Assembly: GCA_963070105.1 (NCBI GenBank)
Contig: OY718803.1
Coordinates: forward strand, 7,979,823 to 8,043,822
DNA length: 64,000 bases
Direction of reading: 5' to 3'
DNA from: Litomosoides sigmodontis
Taxonomy: Eukaryota; Nematoda; Chromadorea; Rhabditida; Onchocercidae
Position numbers and translations under genes: made by a program. This document shows, one piece after another, positions 13,045-24,039 of this stretch. The first letter of the stretch is position 1. Each line of letters begins with the position of its first letter. The notes beneath the pieces are model-generated. The model ran no database searches and was not told the DNA's origin. It saw only the letters and a list, made by a program, of their open reading frames with translations.

Positions 13045-13558
13045 ATATTATAAAAGTATTTATAATGAGAAGCAATTCATCCTCTTCCGAATTAAGCTGA
13101 AAACCACTGTAACTGCACAAAACAAAGGTTTACAAAAACCGATTCCGCCAATTCGCGCTTCTGCATATTTGTCTGATCAAGTTCTGGACAAAAAAAAACA
13201 CTGTTGCGACCCGTGATATGTCCTTATCGTCATCATCAGAGAATGCATCAGAGAATGGTAAAAGTCATATGAACTATGTAATAATTTCAAAATATTTCAA
13301 AATAAAAGCGAGTAGCAAAAACATTCACTATCTCACTTCATCTTATGTAATGCAATAATATTTTACGAAATGAAAATCCAGATTTTTATAAAACTATGCG
13401 AGAAAATTTCAGTCCAAAGAAATCTTGAACCTTTGCTGCAATATCAACACTGCACAAAAAGCAGCCATTATTCTAGAATCAACCTTGAAAAAAAGATTTT
13501 ATATAAGTGGAAAACTCAACGTGAGATCTACAGATTTTATGAAACATTCAATACAGTA
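13045..13558 (-). other. INTS11-PPIL4 intercistronic spacer
   Basis: 514 bp separate the INTS11 stop from the PPIL4 start on the same strand. A good acceptor (GTGGTTTTCAG on the minus strand) ends at plus position 13,097, giving PPIL4 a 5' leader of about 52 nt if it is used for trans-splicing. The spacing is compatible with a nematode operon but also with separate promoters. The 96-codon plus-strand open frame at 13,370-13,660 overlaps the real last exon of INTS11 and is rejected. Confidence 0.55.
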
Positions 13559-16500
13559 TTAAGAGCTTTGCAAAAGGAGCATTTCTTCCTTAAGTGTACT
13601 GATAATTTCTTCAGACCATTCTTCACGAATTTCATCCCAGATTACTTCCACATGCTTTGAATCACCCGGTAGTGATACTAATGTAACCTCACCATTAAAC
13701 ATTTCTATGCCATCCTGAAACGATCTTTTCTTGTATAAGCAAACGACTGTAATTTTTAAGAAATTAAAAATCTCAGAAAATGATTCACCTCTTTAACCTG
13801 CAAATTAGGGTCGTACACTTTTAATTTAGCGGCAAAAATGTTCCAGTTCACATGATTAACTTTCACAGTTTCACTGAAAGCAATAGTATGCAAACATTTG
13901 CCCAACTGTCGCGCTGCTGCTTCTGGTGTCACAACTTCCAACTGATTTGTCTTGAAAAACAATTAAAACATATATGAATATACAGCAAACAACTAACAAT
14001 ATCTCATCTAGAGCTGCTGAAAGCTGTTCAAATTTTCAATTTAAATGGAGAGAAAAAAAACCTGTTTATCCATTGCCAAGAAAGCACGGAAAGGGCAAAA
14101 CCGTTTGCTCGGTGTAGGGTCTAAACTGATAGATCGATCTATTATTTGCACAGGAATGTTCAAACATACGTTTAAAGGAGTTTCAATTATAACTGTTTCA
14201 CCATTTGCTGGTTTGAATACCTTTAAGTTAAACTCCTGCAACAATTATAAGCAATGTTAAAAAACATAAAGATAGATGCCTAATAATAACAAAGTAGTGA
14301 AATCTGACCTTCTCCACTTTTTCTTTTAAGAATTCCATCTTTGCATCTTCACCATGCACAAACATAATATTTCTTGGTTGACAATCCCGGATAAGCTAAA
14401 ATAAATGATGGTGTCTAGAAAATCTTACATAAAATTTAAATCACAGAAACAGAAAAAATGGCAAAGAGCCTCGCATTTGAATGCAAGCATGCAAAAGCCC
14501 CACGTGGAAAATGAAAAAAACTATGAATAATTCACTTTACCTGCATTATTCCTTTTGCATCAGCGTGCGCACTGAATGACATGTATTCAACCCCCAAATT
14601 AATTTCTCTCTGAAAAAGAACAAAATCAATTGCCGAAGGAAATATTTTGAAAAGCTGTATAAATTTTTATATAGCAACAAAATAAAAAGCGCGAATTAGT
14701 AGATAAATTACCATTCTTCCTGCGATTTCAATTTTCTTCATTCCTGAAATCACTTTCGCTCCAACCGTGTTAGCAACACAAAACCCGGGCATTATGATTA
14801 AATTTTTCTCGTCAGAACACCATTTTGCGAAAACTCGTAAAGACTGTCCACCGTGCAACATACCTGCATCAACAAATGGAAAACATAATACAAATTTAAA
14901 TAAAAGTTCTTCATAAAAAAGCACTGAACTAGGATTGTCAATACAAGATGCCTAAACTCCATACCACCTTTCGACAATCTTTTATGAGCTTCCCTTCCAT
15001 CTCTTCTCATGCATACCAAGCTTCAGTTTGTTAAGAAAGTCTTTCCGTAAGAAATGCATACCTGGCGTGCTGAAAAGTACCATTGGACCGGGACTGTCAA
15101 TATAAGATTGCTCGAAAGGCCTAATGTGTTTGAAATCAAACATATTCCGTTCAACAAATGTTCTCTTGATCTTTTCATTTGTCCAGCTGATGAATAAGCG
15201 ATAATACTGAAAAAAGGCATGCACATGAATTTGATAAAACATGTTCTAACTTCATTAACTTGAAAACTCATTATGACAAAATTCAGCAGTGTATTATCCT
15301 CATTAATGCACGTAAAATATTAGATATTAGAGCTTTGAAGTTTGCTGTCGCCAAAATCATAAATTACAATAAATTTGATACTGCTCCTGCAGAAAAAGAT
15401 ATACCTGATTAGCTTTCTCCGCTAGTCCCTGTGAGAAAAATATCGGGTATTTCAGATTCATCCGTTCCCAGTATGATTCCAGTAAAATACATAACTCTTG
15501 TGCACGTCCAAGAGCAAAAACCGGGATTAGGACCTCAATAAAAAAAAAGTGAACGCACTTGCTTAATTTTACAAACAACGTTTCATATTTTGCTTCAAAA
15601 AAATAAAATTCCGTTCAGCAATCGTTGTACGAAAACAACACACGGCTTGCATCAAAGAAAGATCAAACAAATAGGCTCCCAAACAAATATGCTCCATCAC
15701 TATGACAACTATGTACAGTGAGGAAAACAAAAAACCTTTCCACCGTTTGATACAGTGTCATGAACTTTTTTCAAAAAATCTCGTTCACGAGCACGTTTTG
15801 AATCTCTTATGGTTGTCGCATAAGTACTTTCCGATATTAGTAGATCAGGTTTGAGACCAGGTTCAACACGCGCAGCACCCAGATGTCGATCAGGTGTTGT
15901 ATTAAAATCTCCTTCAAAAAAAGAACATAGCAACCTAATTTTGCAAATGAACGTATTATGTGAAGCTTGAAAAAAAATGAAACTCTATTTAGTAATCATC
16001 GTAGGAGGAATTAAAATGCTCAAAACATGCTCTAGTGACATTTCAAGGTGATTTAATGTTTTAAGATACCCGTGTACAATATACTTTCAGAGCCGACCAT
16101 TACTTGAAACATTGCAGCGCCAAGTACATGACCCGCATAAAAAGCTCGTATCGATAACTCATTATCTACATCGATCTTCTCATGTATGTTTATTGCAATT
16201 ACCTGCAACACAGTACCGAACAGAGTCCTAAAAAACCAAGAAAAAATAAAGCACAAAACTGAATTCAACCTTTTTCATACAGTTTTTGATCATTTGGGAA
16301 GTAAAGAAATTCTTGTCTCCTTTAAATTCTGTCTGAACTTTGCGATAGTCCTCCTGAAACCGATTGAATCAGCCAAAAATAAACCAACCAACTTCAACCA
16401 AATATATGAATTAATGAGTCAAATACAAGATTTAACAATTAGGGAAATCAAAAATATGAAAATCGACCAGTAACACATATTACCAACAACACAGGTGCAA

Positions 16501-17280
16501 TGGCTTTCGTTGGATACGTCATATAAATTGGCCCATCATAGCCAACAACTTCGCTCATATGAGGTAGCGAGCCACAGTGATCCAGATGAAAATGAGTTAT
16601 GATGACACAATCAATGAATTCTGTCAAAGATCCTCCGCCACCAATAAAACTAAAATATATATATATATATATATATATATCAGTGCCCGATAAACAAGCA
16701 AATAGAAGAGTTGATCCGCTGAATAGATTTAAAGCCAGAAAACTCCATCTAAAAACCGGAATTATTTGCGGCTTCGAAAGTTTCATTCAGAAAAATAAAG
16801 AGCGGTATTTAAAAGCTGAAAATAGACTTAGCAAACTAACGAGAAATCAGGGAACCGCCGTTCATCGGAATAACCCATATGCATACCACAATCAAGCATC
16901 ACATTTTTACCACCAATTGATACCAAAATACAGCTTCTGCCAACGTCTCGCCCCGCACCAAGGGTAACTACCTTTAATAAATATTACCAAAGGTAAGAAT
17001 CATGGTCATCGAGTCCAGTTAAAGCTTCACAAAACAATTCATCAGTTGAGGCTTCCAAGACGTTCAATTACAAGCATCTCAATCAATCATTTGCTTTAAC
17101 TAGAAAAAGATTAAATGGTGGTTCAAATATATTACATGAATGAAAAATGCCTAGCATTTATCTTCTGAGATCTATATAGTATCAAAAAAGTACAATCTGA
17201 ACCTAAGGATTAATGTCTAGAAACTAAGGTGAGGAATAAATTTGTGGCAAGTTACCATAATTTACCTTAATTTCCGGCAT
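13559..17280 (-). CDS. INTS11: Integrator complex subunit 11 (RNA endonuclease)
   Basis: Catalytic subunit of the Integrator complex, which cleaves nascent snRNA and other Pol II transcripts in the nucleus. Fourteen exons join in frame: 17280-17266, 16971-16841, 16649-16484, 16353-16270, 16202-16070, 15911-15736, 15533-15405, 15206-15062, 14863-14712, 14609-14541, 14395-14309, 14235-14062, 13950-13789 and 13714-13559. They total 1,779 nt (592 aa), the usual size. The metallo-beta-lactamase core shows LDCGMH (Asp32), the zinc-binding HFHLDH (residues 68-73), AGHVLGA (His157) and YTGD (Asp178). The beta-CASP region has [25 protein letters not shown] and VHGE, so the active site looks intact. 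The alternative paralogue CPSF73 is less likely because the [15 protein letters not shown] and [14 protein letters not shown] context is INTS11-like. The start gives MPEIK, the conserved N terminus. PPIL4 follows downstream on the same strand. Confidence 0.97.
16654..16681. repeat. (TA)n microsatellite in INTS11 intron 2
   Basis: About 14 TA units lie just upstream (minus strand) of the acceptor of INTS11 exon 3. Open frames in this area with repeated Tyr/Ile residues come from this tract. Confidence 0.9.
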
Positions 17281-18716
17281 TGCTAGTAAGCCAACATCAA
17301 TTTCCCACGTGCAGTAGCATTTCCAGAATAGAACATGATCTGATAAAACAGAACACTTCTTGTCAATATTTCAAGTGGTAATGCGTTCTTTACAATCGAC
17401 TATTTGCGATACTATCATTTTCGCTTGTTTGAAATAGTAAAATTCAATGCAAAACATTTTTTCAAATCAAAATTCACAATAAAAATTGAATAATTGCTCA
17501 TGGAACACAATCCAAATACATGGCAAAACACTCACTAGCAACTTCTACGAACATAGAGAAAGTGAGAGAAACGATTTAACTCATAGTTAGCAAATCAAAA
17601 TTAGTGCTCCCTTAATTAATTAATGTTCAACTAACTCGCACAATCAAAACGAACGATTTCCATGCATCTCCTATCCTTGGCATTTCCACAAGCACGACCT
17701 TGTAACCCAAGTCTTCACTCTTATACTCAAACTTCCTAGTTATCTTGATAAATAAATCTCTTTCTCCACTCTAATTATCTGGAAGCTGTAAATAAATATT
17801 CAAACTCAAACTAAACGGTGACGTTGCATCCCTCTTGGATGCAACGAACTGCGATGAAGGTGCGGGCATTGATCGGCGATCGGAGTAGAGGTCCGAGTTT
17901 CTGGTGGCGTGGATTGTGTATGATTCTCTGATGATTAAGCATTTACTTGGGTGATCATTATGCTAGGCTCTTTTTTGTTTAGGCTTCTTTAAATATCGAG
18001 TTATTATTTACTGGGAGGTCATATCTTGTAGTTTCCATGGAGATTTTGGTTTTTATTTTAGGTTACCTGTTCACGTAGTCTCGGTCATCACGAGTTTTCA
18101 CGCAATTCAATTTTTTACACCGGACATGCAGTGGAACAAAGGGTAAGTACAATACTTTACTTGATGTAGAACACATACAAGTACACGTATATGTACATTT
18201 GAAGAAAACTGAAAAAAATGCGAAATAAATGCTAGCAAAATAAAAAATGTTTGATTAAGAGGAACATTGCCAAGAAAACGGAAAAAAATAATCGATATGC
18301 TATTTTCATGAATTCTATGTAATTATTAAACGAATCAGGAAGACCTAATCTAATCTATGCATAAAGAATATGGAACAATTATTACGAACTAAATTTGAAG
18401 CCTTAAAATAAAGCTACGTTATATAGTTCCCATATAAACCAACTTCGAAAAAAAGAGAACTACGAAAAATTATGCGTTAGGAGATGAAAATTATTGAAAT
18501 GTCAAAATTGTTTTTTTCTCCCTTCGAAATACGAAATAATTGGGAGGGATCGAAAACGAATTTATTTTTCTTAATTTTTTGTTCAAATGAAACTTAAATT
18601 AATTTCAAAGAAAAAAAAAACCAATTCTCGTTTTGTTTCTTCTTACATTAGTGATACACGTAATGGAGAAAAGCACTTGGTAGTCACATTTTCTTTCGCA
18701 ATTACATTTTGATAAG
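17281..18716. other. Upstream region of INTS11, with a GC-richer hairpin island
   Basis: 1.4 kb between the INTS11 start and the stop of the next minus-strand gene. Most is A+T-rich. A less A+T-rich patch at about 17,820-17,925 contains a perfect 10-bp hairpin. At 18,062-18,142 a plus-strand segment is flanked by an acceptor-like TTTTAG and a donor GTAAGT and is open in one frame (27 codons), but no companion exons were found. Promoter elements were not recognised. Confidence 0.5.
17822..17846. other. Perfect 10-bp hairpin with 5-nt loop
   Basis: CGTTGCATCC and its exact reverse complement GGATGCAACG flank the loop CTCTT. It lies at the edge of a locally GC-richer patch, about 540 bp upstream of the INTS11 start. 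It could be part of a small RNA, an operator-like protein site or chance. No known RNA family was recognised. Confidence 0.5.
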
Positions 18717-20301
18717 CTAAAATTGTGAAATGCAATCGGTGTAATACAACTGGTCGTTTTTTCGCAGTTCGATAATGCACGATTCAGTTACCTCATCACA
18801 GAAACAACCTTGATCACTGAAAGAACTTTTGCTAATTATTCTAACAAGTTGCATGAGTGTATTGTGAATAGCCCTGATCATCAATTTAACAGGTGTGCAC
18901 AAGAAATTTGCAAATTTCAAAGCCATCAATGCTTTCACTTTTCAGACTTTGCTCGATTTTTGTTTCCTTCTTTAGTTTTGGTGCATTTATATGGAAATTT
19001 ATGCATTGAATAATATGTTTTGAGTTATTCCACTAATTTGACGGATAAAAATTTGCGAAGAATACAAGTGAAGTACAGTTTTTTTGTCTTGAATCGCCTA
19101 TTTAGGTGTCATTTCATCACTTTTCTTCAACTTCGCATTATCGTGTTTATTTTAATGCAACTTTGTGAATTGTTAGCTTAATAAACTTCTTAAGTGAGTA
19201 TTTGAAATAATAAATTTGCGAGAAGAAATTTTAATTTCTTAAAGTTTTTGCTTTTAATAATAATAATAATAATCTTACGTCCAACTTCTTCCAAATTTCA
19301 AATCACTCCATGCTTGCGGTTCACGCAAGTCGTAGCAGTCTGTTTGCAATTTGCACTTTTTTCGTCTGAAATGATGAGTTGGAATAAGCAATCATTTTAG
19401 ATTGTAATCGTAATTAGAACTGTAATTCTGTGCAGTTTCTGGTAACTTACACCCCATCAGTTTTCTCATAGATGGCGCCACTTTTTGCCTCACCTCGGGT
19501 ACCGGTCGATTGTCGAGTTGTTACGGTTGTTACGGTTGTTGCGGTTGCGTTTGTTACAGAGAATATCGATGACAGTTGCTGCAGTACTTTCTCCTCTTCT
19601 TTCAGCAGCTCAGTTGCAATCTGATTTGTGATATCATCATTACTTATCACCGTACTTATATCAGACGTATTGACGGATGGTGTGATATTCCAGGATGTTG
19701 GGGTGAGATTAAAATCCTCCTCAGCTGCAGCTAATGAGGAGGTATGGTCCTTAGAGCTATCATCAGTAGTGGTTCCCGAGCTTTCCGCATTCCGTTCTAG
19801 ACGTCCTGAATTTTTTTGGTCAGAAAAAAATGTCGACGATTCAGTAACATTCATTTCTTGCATAGCCGGCTTAACTTCATCTAAACTTCTCATTGCCATT
19901 TCGAAATTGTCTAATTCACTTTCTGCAAGTTCCATCGAGTGATTCGTCACTGTAATCTGAAACTTAGAAAAATATTTTAATAAATTCAACATGATCATTA
20001 AAATTAGTGCTGAGCTCACAAATAATATGCTGCACGATGTTTCGATGCCAAATCACTTTTGTAAATCACATTTCGCCTACTCATCTGCTAGTTTGCACTC
20101 TTAAATTGTGCAGTCTTCTGTTTCTACACTTTTCCGTAGTCCGTGTACTATGTTTCCTAATATAATATAATATTGGAAATGATGCGTGGCAAAAGAAGGG
20201 AATAAGCTTACGTCATTTTTGTCACTTGTGAACAATGGCGACGCTGAAAGTGATGTAACACAAAGCATGACGAGTAAAAATGAGCAGTTTATTTGATCCA
20301 T
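18717..20301 (-). CDS. Secreted acidic Ser/Thr-rich precursor with C-terminal six-cysteine domain
   Basis: Four exons (20301-20212, 19956-19451, 19365-19279, 18816-18717) join in frame for 260 residues. Residues 1 to about 20 form a signal peptide (CSFLLVMLCVTSLSA). Residues about 30-198 are acidic and Ser/Thr-rich with several N-x-S/T sites, resembling a propeptide or mucin-like spacer. A basic RKK (200-202) directly precedes a domain at 203-256 with spacing C-x5-C-x22-C-x-C-x6-C-x14-C. LKFGRSW lies before the C-x-C. The last intron is phase 2 and sits one codon after that SW, almost the same place as in the gene nested in PPIL4. The layout suggests a prohormone-like precursor cleaved at RKK, which is inference. 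The family was not recognised by name. Stopping at the in-frame TAA after exon 3 is possible but would remove four of the six cysteines. Confidence 0.83.
19255..19273. repeat. Short (TAA)n tract
   Basis: About six TAA/AAT units lie in the last intron of the secreted precursor gene, beside the exon 3 donor. It has the same motif as the giant array at 33.9-35.9 kb. Confidence 0.8.
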
Positions 20302-23300
20302 CCTTTATGAAAAATCAGAATCGCTTCACTTTTGAAACAACTGCAAAAATTTATAGTACCATAAACAGGAGAGTTAAAATCATTCAGAAATTTGGATGAA
20401 AATTTGGGAATAAATGAATTTGAGAGAGAGAAAAGGAAGCGGACGAGTAAGTTTTCATAATTTGTCTAATGTGAAATGATAGCATTCACACAAGCACAGT
20501 GATATATATTGGGAAAGCGCGTAATTATGATCCACTTAATGAGCTTAACTGTGCATGACATACATAAAAGCATTTACCGCTCAGTATCAGTTCCAATTTG
20601 ACATTTCATTTTCCATTGTATGACATTTCTGTCATGTCGTGTAACAGAAGCAAACTATTAGCAGAGGTCATGGTCATACATACTTAAATGAGTCATAAAT
20701 GTGATCAATCGCTCAAGATCACATTCCAATCATGGCAGCTTATTTCTGCTACTAATAATCTGTGCCACAAAGGTTACTTTAACTTTCCAAGGAGTATGAA
20801 TTTTGAGGTTTGTTGACAAGACGTAATGCTAAACGTGAAAAAACACAAGATTTAATTTAAAATGAATCTATCCATCTGGCCTAGTTGGAATACGTGTTTG
20901 TCCGTGAGTTATTTCAGTGGCAAAATTCTACGTTGTTCTTGCTTCTTCCAACTCATACTGCAAATCTCAAAAATACATCGCTATCAGTAACAATTGATAG
21001 CAACGGTGATGAATGCGAGTGAGAAAATACTTAAATCAACGAATGAGTAAAGTCTTTTACTAAACTTTTCAACCATTCCTTATTATTATCACTTAATATT
21101 ACTTAATATATTATGTAATTATTAAATACATTACTTAATAAATATAGTAAATATATTAAATTAAATAATTATATATACCAAACATATTGCTTAATATTAA
21201 TAATGTTGCTTAACATTACTTTATGTTTTTGATTAAATTCACAGATATAAAAGATAATAATAGGCTTGTGACTTTTAGAATCAAATTTACCACTTTTTCA
21301 CTGAACTTCTCAATTGAAATTGAGCATTTTTCCCCCTCAAATAATTGGAAATAAGTTGGCAAAAAACTTTTTTCAAATAGTTTTTCGGAATGGTAGTATG
21401 AGCTTTGCCAAACCGTACAGTATAGTTGCATAATGAAAATTTCAAATTTTATCAAACTCTAAGATAAGGCCGGATGTATTTACTCGTGATATTCTTTTGG
21501 TACAGTTTCTCTTCCACAAATTAACATGAACCTTTTTTGATAAAATCATAAGCATTTTCTCTGGTACACTTCTAAATATGCAATTAATGAAAGTATTACT
21601 TTTGAAGAGAAAAACTGAATAAAGAGTATCACATTCGCTCTGTAATTTAATTAAAAACTTGTTTGAACGCGTGAAACTTGTAACGCTTTTAAAATTAAGT
21701 TTGTGGGATGGAGCGAGCGAAAATGTTTAAAATTTGACGGAAAACGAACAGAATTGGAAATCATTCATACAGAAAATGAATATCGGTGAGAGATATTTTT
21801 TGATTTTTTGGAAAGAAACGAAAAGAAATCTTCCTTTTGACATATTTTCGATAAAAAAAATTTTTTGTTTATTCTACAGAACTATTTATCACTTCTGACT
21901 TTTTTTTCTAACATTTTTTTCTGGAAAACAAATCATTTCTGATTTCTCTCCCAAAAATTTTTTCCACGAATTTATCCATTAGTTAAAAAGGTTTTTTTTC
22001 CTGAAATATTTTCTGCAAAACAATTTATCATTTCTACGTTAAGTTCTTCTCTCTTAGGATAAATTATCTATCGTTCATTCATTTAGGAAAAAAATAAGCA
22101 ACAAAAAAAGACGAAGAAAGAAAATGCTGAAATTGACAAAATAAATAGAAGACAATATGAGAGGACTAAAATTGTCAATACAAATTTTAACTAATCTGTT
22201 TGGAATGAAAAACCAAGTTTTCTTTTCGTTGTATCAGTTAATTGGATTAATTAATTATCATACCTTATTTACTTTTTCCACTTACTCTTTCATACTAATA
22301 AACATACATGCGTGCTAATAACCAATGCTTTGGCGAGTATCAAAATAAAACCTTGCTTATCCATTTTTAGGCTTTTCCAATTAATAAACTGATTTACAAT
22401 TCAATTGGATAATTTTTAGGAAACCTATGATCATTGAATTGAACGTTTCATTGTACGAATGAAATAATTCATTGCCTTTGTTTGCCAATTCGCTCATTTT
22501 CAAATTTCACAACTATTCCACACTTGTCAAATTTGCGTTTACTTTATAATATGCGCCTCTCCTTCATAACTTTTCAATTTCCATTAATGCCACCTGTCAC
22601 GCTAAATTTTAGGGCAATTTATGGGTAAAATCGACATTACTACTCGATATATTTCAATTAATGACAAGTGTCATATCACTGAAGTGGGCGGAAAACGGAT
22701 CATTTCAATCGAAGTGATTGGGCGATGAACCGAACCTGGCCTTTTGCTGTTACCGTAGTGATAAACAGCGCAAGCGCAAATGTTCAGTGAAACTGGTGCT
22801 TCTCTTGCAGTGATTTTCAGGCATTTTTACATCTAACTCACAACTGTAAAATTTTTCAAATTGCCAATTTTGTGGCATATGGAAAAAAGTTTTCCGTTTT
22901 TTTTTTCCATTTTTTTTTTCTGTATAAATTTCGAAGGATGAAAAGTGAAAATTTTTTGATTTTTGATGACAAGAACAATTCAAATCCGTCTTACGCATAC
23001 TAATATCAGATTTCGTTTTCAGGAGAAGGGAAACATTATAAGAGTGAAAAATTTTGAAACTTCTGATAACAGAAATTTCATGCAATTTCATGCATGTTTT
23101 CAATTTTTTTTCAATTACAATTCTCTAACAGTATTACTCAAACTTAATCAAAAATTTTAAAGTTTAGCGCGTGAAATTAGTAGAATTTTTTTTTTAAATT
23201 TTATTTACCGGTTAAATGAAACTATTCATCATTTAGTAGACATTACTCGCAGATCGACTGATTGATAACGTTGGCTTTACACTTTTTTCGTTACTGAATT

Positions 23301-24039
23301 TAACATTTTAATACTGTACTGATTGATATTCCTTATTTTTCCAGCAGAAAACCTGTCAGAAATTCTAGACAAATAGTGATTGAGATAACTGAAAAAACAA
23401 AAATGATTAGAATTTTAAACAGTTTTTTATTTTAAAGTTATTTAAAATTTTAACCACTTCATTGTTCTATTTCAATCGGTAGTTGCATGACCAGTGTTGT
23501 TGATGAAGTTCAAACTTTTGGTTAATGCACAATGATATGTTCTAAAAAAAGTAAAATACTTTGTTACCAAAATTGTATTTTACTTTTATTCGTCAATACA
23601 TTTCAATATCAACAACTATGTGATAAGAAATAATGAGAGAGTTGAAATGCTTTGAATTTTTTAAATTGAAGGCACAATTGTAATTGTTTCAAAAGCACTT
23701 GTTAGACAATAGCTCTAGATATCTTATGCAAAAATTTAAACAAAATTGGCAGTCAAGGATGCAAATTTCATCAACATTTACGAACAAAACTTTTAGGCCA
23801 ATCTGGACATGCCAATTTTTAAAATAAGCCTAACACTTGTAAGTACATATCATTATTAATTTAATGGAAAAAAAGGTGGAAAATAAAAGGAAATTTGACA
23901 TCGAAACTTAATGGTCTTAAACACGCAAATATATAATTAAAACACAATTTAAATTTTGATAAATTACTTAAGCTCATCTTGAGTTAGAATTTAGCACATT
24001 AGGATTATAAATTTCTGATTCACCGTAATATGCACGCCA
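20302..24039. other. Intergenic A+T-rich region
   Basis: 3.7 kb between the start of the six-cysteine precursor gene and the stop codon of the sushi gene. No exon could be supported. A very A+T-rich patch at about 21,080-21,220 repeats degenerate TTACTTAATAT-like words. The region should contain the promoter of the precursor gene and the 3' end of the sushi gene transcript. Confidence 0.6.

Noticed and set aside
13370..13660. 96-codon plus-strand ORF
   Set aside because: Overlaps antisense to the confirmed last INTS11 exon and has no support of its own.
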